Assembly (NCBI GenBank): GCA_963969345.1 | Contig: OZ017766.1 | Location: 4,526,001-4,590,000, forward strand | Direction of reading: 5' to 3' | DNA length: 64,000 nt | Source of the DNA: Turbatrix aceti | Lineage: Eukaryota; Nematoda; Chromadorea; Rhabditida; Panagrolaimidae | Part shown: piece after piece, positions 60,737 to 64,000 of the stretch | Position numbering within the stretch: the first letter of the stretch is position 1 | Layout of the letters: every line of letters begins with the position of its first letter | Notes under the pieces: model-generated | What the model was told of the DNA's origin: nothing | Database searches by the model: none | The model's input: the letters and a program-made list of their open reading frames with translations, nothing else | Made by a program: the position numbers and the translations under genes

Positions 60737-62799
60737 CCTTCATATATAAATAAATCATATATGAAACATATATGATTCATATATGATTTTCCCAAAATCA
60801 GCCAAGTTTTGAAGTAGCATATGTGAATCATATATGTTTCATATATGATTGTGAAAAAATGGGGAATTCACATAACCTTCATATAAGTGGCATATATCCG
60901 GGGGATATGAAGCTTGGCAAAATGTGTTGGAGCATCATGATTCCTTGCAAGGTTCGGATTCGGAAAATTGTCATGTTTCTCGTTATTTTCAAAGACTGGA
61001 AGCCGTATCTAGTGTTTTAGAGTTGTTTTCGTTTCCTTTTTGTTGCGTTTTCGTAGGATTGCTATGTGTGAGCTTGGCTTACAAAGTATTTCGTACATTT
61101 GCGTTTTTTGATGCCATTTGGAGCTTCCATGGGAGGGGTCGGAGTATTTTAGGTAACAGCGTACTCCTGCATTTGCCTGGGCAGATGTAGAAGTAAATAG
61201 TACTTCAGAGTCAGAGCTAGCGTCGTAATTGTAGGTACCTTGTTTTATGGCAAATGAATTATTTTTACGTGCAGTTTTTGTATTTTTCGTGTTTTTTAAT
61301 CATTGTAATGAGTGCCGTTGGGTACCCGACCCAAAATTTCGGATTTTTGGATCGGGTACTTGACAACGCTGCATTCTGATTTCAGGGACTATATTGCAAC
61401 AGGAATATACTTTTTTTGGTTCATTTGTATATATTCCTGATGTGTGATCGTTGAAAAATAAAAAATAAGAAAGTGTTTCTTTTATGATTTGCTGACAAAA
61501 GTTGCATTATGCACTTTAAACAATACCTTAAAGCAATTTGATGAGTATTTTGCTTTACCCGCACAATTTTCCACGTGGCGCCGCTAATATGGATCAAGGT
61601 TGGTTTTATAGAATAAAATAAAAGTAATTATGTGCAAAATAAATTATTATTGTTATGGAGGTGATGGGTTTCACAACCCTGTTTATATCTATGTGACTCT
61701 TTTTTAATGACTTTTTTTAGCAGTGAATGGAAACTAGCTGTTCAGAATTTGTTAATATTTGCTGTTCATAATTGTAAATAAATATTTTTTGACGAAGGAG
61801 AAACGGGTTTCAAAAATCCTTTTATATCTGTTTTTTCTTTTTTTTTGTCAAAAAAATAAAAAAAACTAATATCGCGTTGTCATCGGCAAACTCAATTTTT
61901 CTTGTAAGTTTTGTATTTTTTACGGATTTGACGTTTATTTTGGGCGAGGAAATTTTTTTAACCTTCATTTCAGATTTTTCAGATAATTGCGGTGAGTTTT
62001 GTTACAAAAAATTAGAAAAAAATTTCATTGGCTTAATTTTTTTTAGCAATTTTTTGTGAGTTTTTTTGATACTAAAATTTTTATGATAAAAAATGGGAAC
62101 AATAAAATTTCTATTTTTTTCATTTTTTTAGGTAACGGTGAGTATTTTTTTAATATGGGCTGATTAATTTTTGTTTGTTTTTTTAATTTTCTTTAAAGGC
62201 ACAATATAACGTGTTTTTTTCTTATTACAGAGCAATATTCACGCATCAAACCAGCTGCTCTCGAAAAATACCGTTAGAATTCAGCAGTAACAGACAACAA
62301 AGCCTAAAAATGTAAGTTTTGGCAAATATCATGTATTATTGGCTTCATAAACTTTTGCAGCACTCTACCAATCCGATGACGCTCACTCAACTTCATGCTA
62401 CCGATCGTCATGACTTCGTTGTGGACGGAAGCCAAAGTTTTGCTAAGCATCCACAGCTAAAAACTGTCAAAAATGGTAGCCAGTGCAAAACTTTGCTCTT
62501 CCACCACTTCCAATGGAACGACCAACTTTTCGTCTCAAAATATCAAAAATTTGCATGATAAGTTTTGTTTTGGCACAACGAGCTCGGCATCCACAGTCGT
62601 CGACTGTAAAATGGTCGCTGAAGCATAATTTGTGCCAAACATGTGTTTGTATGAATCACATATGATTCATATATATCTACCAGCAAAAAGGAGAAAAATT
62701 TTCCTCAGAAGTATATATGAATCATATATACTTCATATAAAAATCATATTAAATTCACATATGCGGGGTAGGAGATTCATATATGAAACTGTTACCCGC

Positions 62800-62845
62800 A
62801 TATATGAACCCAATATGCCGCCTATATGAAAAATAAAAGTCCGTG
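62800..62845 (-). repeat. Right 46-base terminal inverted repeat
   Basis: Perfect reverse complement of 60691-60736; ends AAAAGTCCGTG at 62845. Confidence 0.9.
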
Positions 62846-63168
62846 ATAGTCACTTTTCTTCCTCGGAGATGCAAAACAACAGAGAACGATAGTTCAACTG
62901 GCATCACTAACTGTTTTGCCAGGAAGTTGTTTATATCGCGGTTTCCGGAAGATCAGCAGCCATTTCCGCCGCCAGTCAAGTCTACAGGACGGATTTTGCA
63001 CGCTGCAACGCCCGCGGCTGGCTGATAGGATTGGGGAATAACAATGGGATCTTCTGGGCTTTGTCAGGCTACGCTATCGTCCGTGCCGCTTTGCTCGTCG
63101 ACGTTGACGTTGACGTTGTGCGTGTCGATCGATCTTTTGTAAAATTTGCTTCAGGCTTCAGGTTTCAG
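62846..63168 (+). other. 5' flank of the peroxidase gene with acceptor array
   Basis: No exon is seen. The right end reads GCTTCAGGCTTCAGGTTTCAG, three acceptor-like CAGs in 21 bases, the last ending at 63168, three bases before the ATG. This is a likely trans-splice site with alternative acceptors. Confidence 0.45.
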
Positions 63169-63171
63169 GTG

Positions 63172-64000
63172 ATGCAGGTGGAGGCGCTCTTGCTCTGCCT
63201 TGTGGGGGTCCTTCTTTGCCGTAAGTCTTTTAAAGTCGGTTTGCAGAAGAAAGTCTATGCCAAGAGTCATTTTTAGCCAGCCAGGGTCTACAATGCTCGG
63301 ATGGAAACCAGTTCTGCCAGTTCTGGGCGATGGCCGGCGAGTGCTCCAACAATCCGAGATTCATGCTTACCCAGTGCGCGCTCTCGTGCGGTCAATGCGT
63401 CCGAAGCGCTGTCTCGCCCCAGGTCTTCACCTCGATCAATACGGCCGTCAATCGACCGGAAAAAACGAAGCAGCCGGACTGCTCGATCGAGATTCCTACG
63501 AGGGCGACTTTCTCGGTCAATAGCTACAACGAAGAGGTCGCCAGAAATCTCTGTGGTCGCGAACTGCCGGAAAACATCTGCTCGCACAATAAATGCTTTC
63601 ACGAACACTACCGCACCATCGACGGCTCGTGCAACAGCCTCACGAGGTCCACACAGGGCGCGGCGTACACACCTTTTATCCGCCTCCTCAAGGCCCACTA
63701 CGTGGACGGCATCGGCGAGCCCGTCGGACTGCGAGAAGACGGTTTCCCCAACCCCCGTCTTGTGACGCGTTTTCTCATCTCGTCCGCCACGTCCCTGTCC
63801 TCCTCGGCAAACAGCCTGGTCATGCAGTTTGGACAGTTTTTGAGCCATGACATGACCCGAAACACCCTTTTTGTCTGCACTGAAGACTGTCAAACAAACC
63901 AAAAATGTTCGCCCATTTTTCTGGCGCGAGGTGACCCAAAGTGAGTTTCCAAGGTGCTTTTGGGGGCAATTTAGGATTTGTTTTTTACTTCAGGCGACGT
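63172..64000 (+). CDS. ShKT-domain animal haem peroxidase, 5' part
   Basis: Partial gene: exons 63172-63220, 63277-63940 and the first bases of a third (63994 on); the rest is beyond the window. A signal peptide (MQVEALLLCLVGVLLC) is followed by an ShKT domain with its six cysteines (CSDGNQFCQFWAMAGEC ... MLTQCALSCGQC), a linker, and the start of an animal haem-peroxidase domain: CSHNKCFHEHYRTIDGSCNS, then QFGQFLSHDM with the distal His of the haem pocket. C. elegans has peroxidases of this build (SKPO proteins and MLT-7), secreted or cell-surface enzymes that use hydrogen peroxide for cuticle cross-linking or pathogen defence. The haem-linked Arg and proximal His are not yet reached. The start follows a TTTCAG acceptor by three bases. 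Confidence 0.9.

Larger units (their letters stand above)
60691..62845. mobile_element. 2.2 kb terminal-inverted-repeat element, apparently non-autonomous
   Basis: A perfect 46-base inverted repeat bounds the element: it starts CACGGACTTTTATTTTTCAT at 60691 and the reverse complement ends at 62845. Inside each end are dense subterminal palindromes built from CATATATGATTCATATATG units (60730-60900 and 62650-62800). The interior is AT-rich (about 61200-62300 especially) with no open frame resembling a transposase, so the element is probably moved in trans, like a MITE or a deleted DNA transposon. No clean target-site duplication is visible: flanks read CGCTTA and ATAGTC, sharing at best an imperfect TTA/ATA. 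Identical ends suggest recent activity. It sits between chemoreceptor 3 and the peroxidase gene. Confidence 0.8.

Noticed and set aside
60823..62829. Short frames inside the inverted-repeat element as a transposase
   Set aside because: All are under 90 codons, AT-driven, and show no DDE, helix-turn-helix or zinc-finger pattern.

Overview
The window is nuclear DNA of an animal, almost certainly a nematode. All genes carry short spliceosomal introns (48 to about 620 bases) with GT donors and T-rich TTTCAG acceptors. Several genes have a perfect acceptor 0 to 12 bases upstream of the start codon, which is the mark of spliced-leader trans-splicing. The gene content fits: three chemoreceptors of the nematode Sra superfamily, an EFF-1/AFF-1-type fusogen, a nematode-type globin and an ShKT-peroxidase. 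The genus cannot be told. Coding density is modest, with some long gene-free blocks.

Left part (1-13.4 kb): a secreted Cys-rich protein (-), chemoreceptor 1 (-), a tandem pair of related P-loop proteins (+; the first with a decayed nucleotide site, the second intact), chemoreceptor 2 (-), a doubtful receptor-like fragment near 10.5 kb, and a selenoprotein-P-like secreted protein (+) that has lost the redox Sec/Cys pair and needs a one-base frame change.

Middle (14.8-35 kb): the KANK/VAB-19 adhesion scaffold (-), an orphan 283-residue protein (-), LUC7-like splicing factor (+), the ER metallopeptidase ERMP1 (+), histone stem-loop-binding protein SLBP/CDL-1 (+), a small secreted protein (+), and the class II cell-cell fusogen (-). 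About 8 kb of gene-free DNA lies upstream of the fusogen and is the best candidate for its control region.

Right part (43-64 kb): proteasome lid deubiquitinase RPN11 (-) divergent from the mitochondrial glycine decarboxylase P-protein (+), a 17-beta-HSD/3-ketoacyl-CoA reductase (-) divergent from a PGAP2-like membrane protein (+), an apparently lipid-anchored globin (+), a small single-pass membrane protein (+), chemoreceptor 3 (+), a 2.2 kb terminal-inverted-repeat element, and the 5' end of an ShKT-peroxidase (+) that runs off the window.

The genes do not form an operon or a single pathway. Most are housekeeping, and several have C. elegans counterparts that I recall as chromosome II genes, so the window probably samples one ancestral nematode linkage group. 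Gene models were built by joining exons by eye; reading phase was checked across every junction, but splice sites are predictions. No RNA gene, CRISPR array or prokaryotic signal was recognised.
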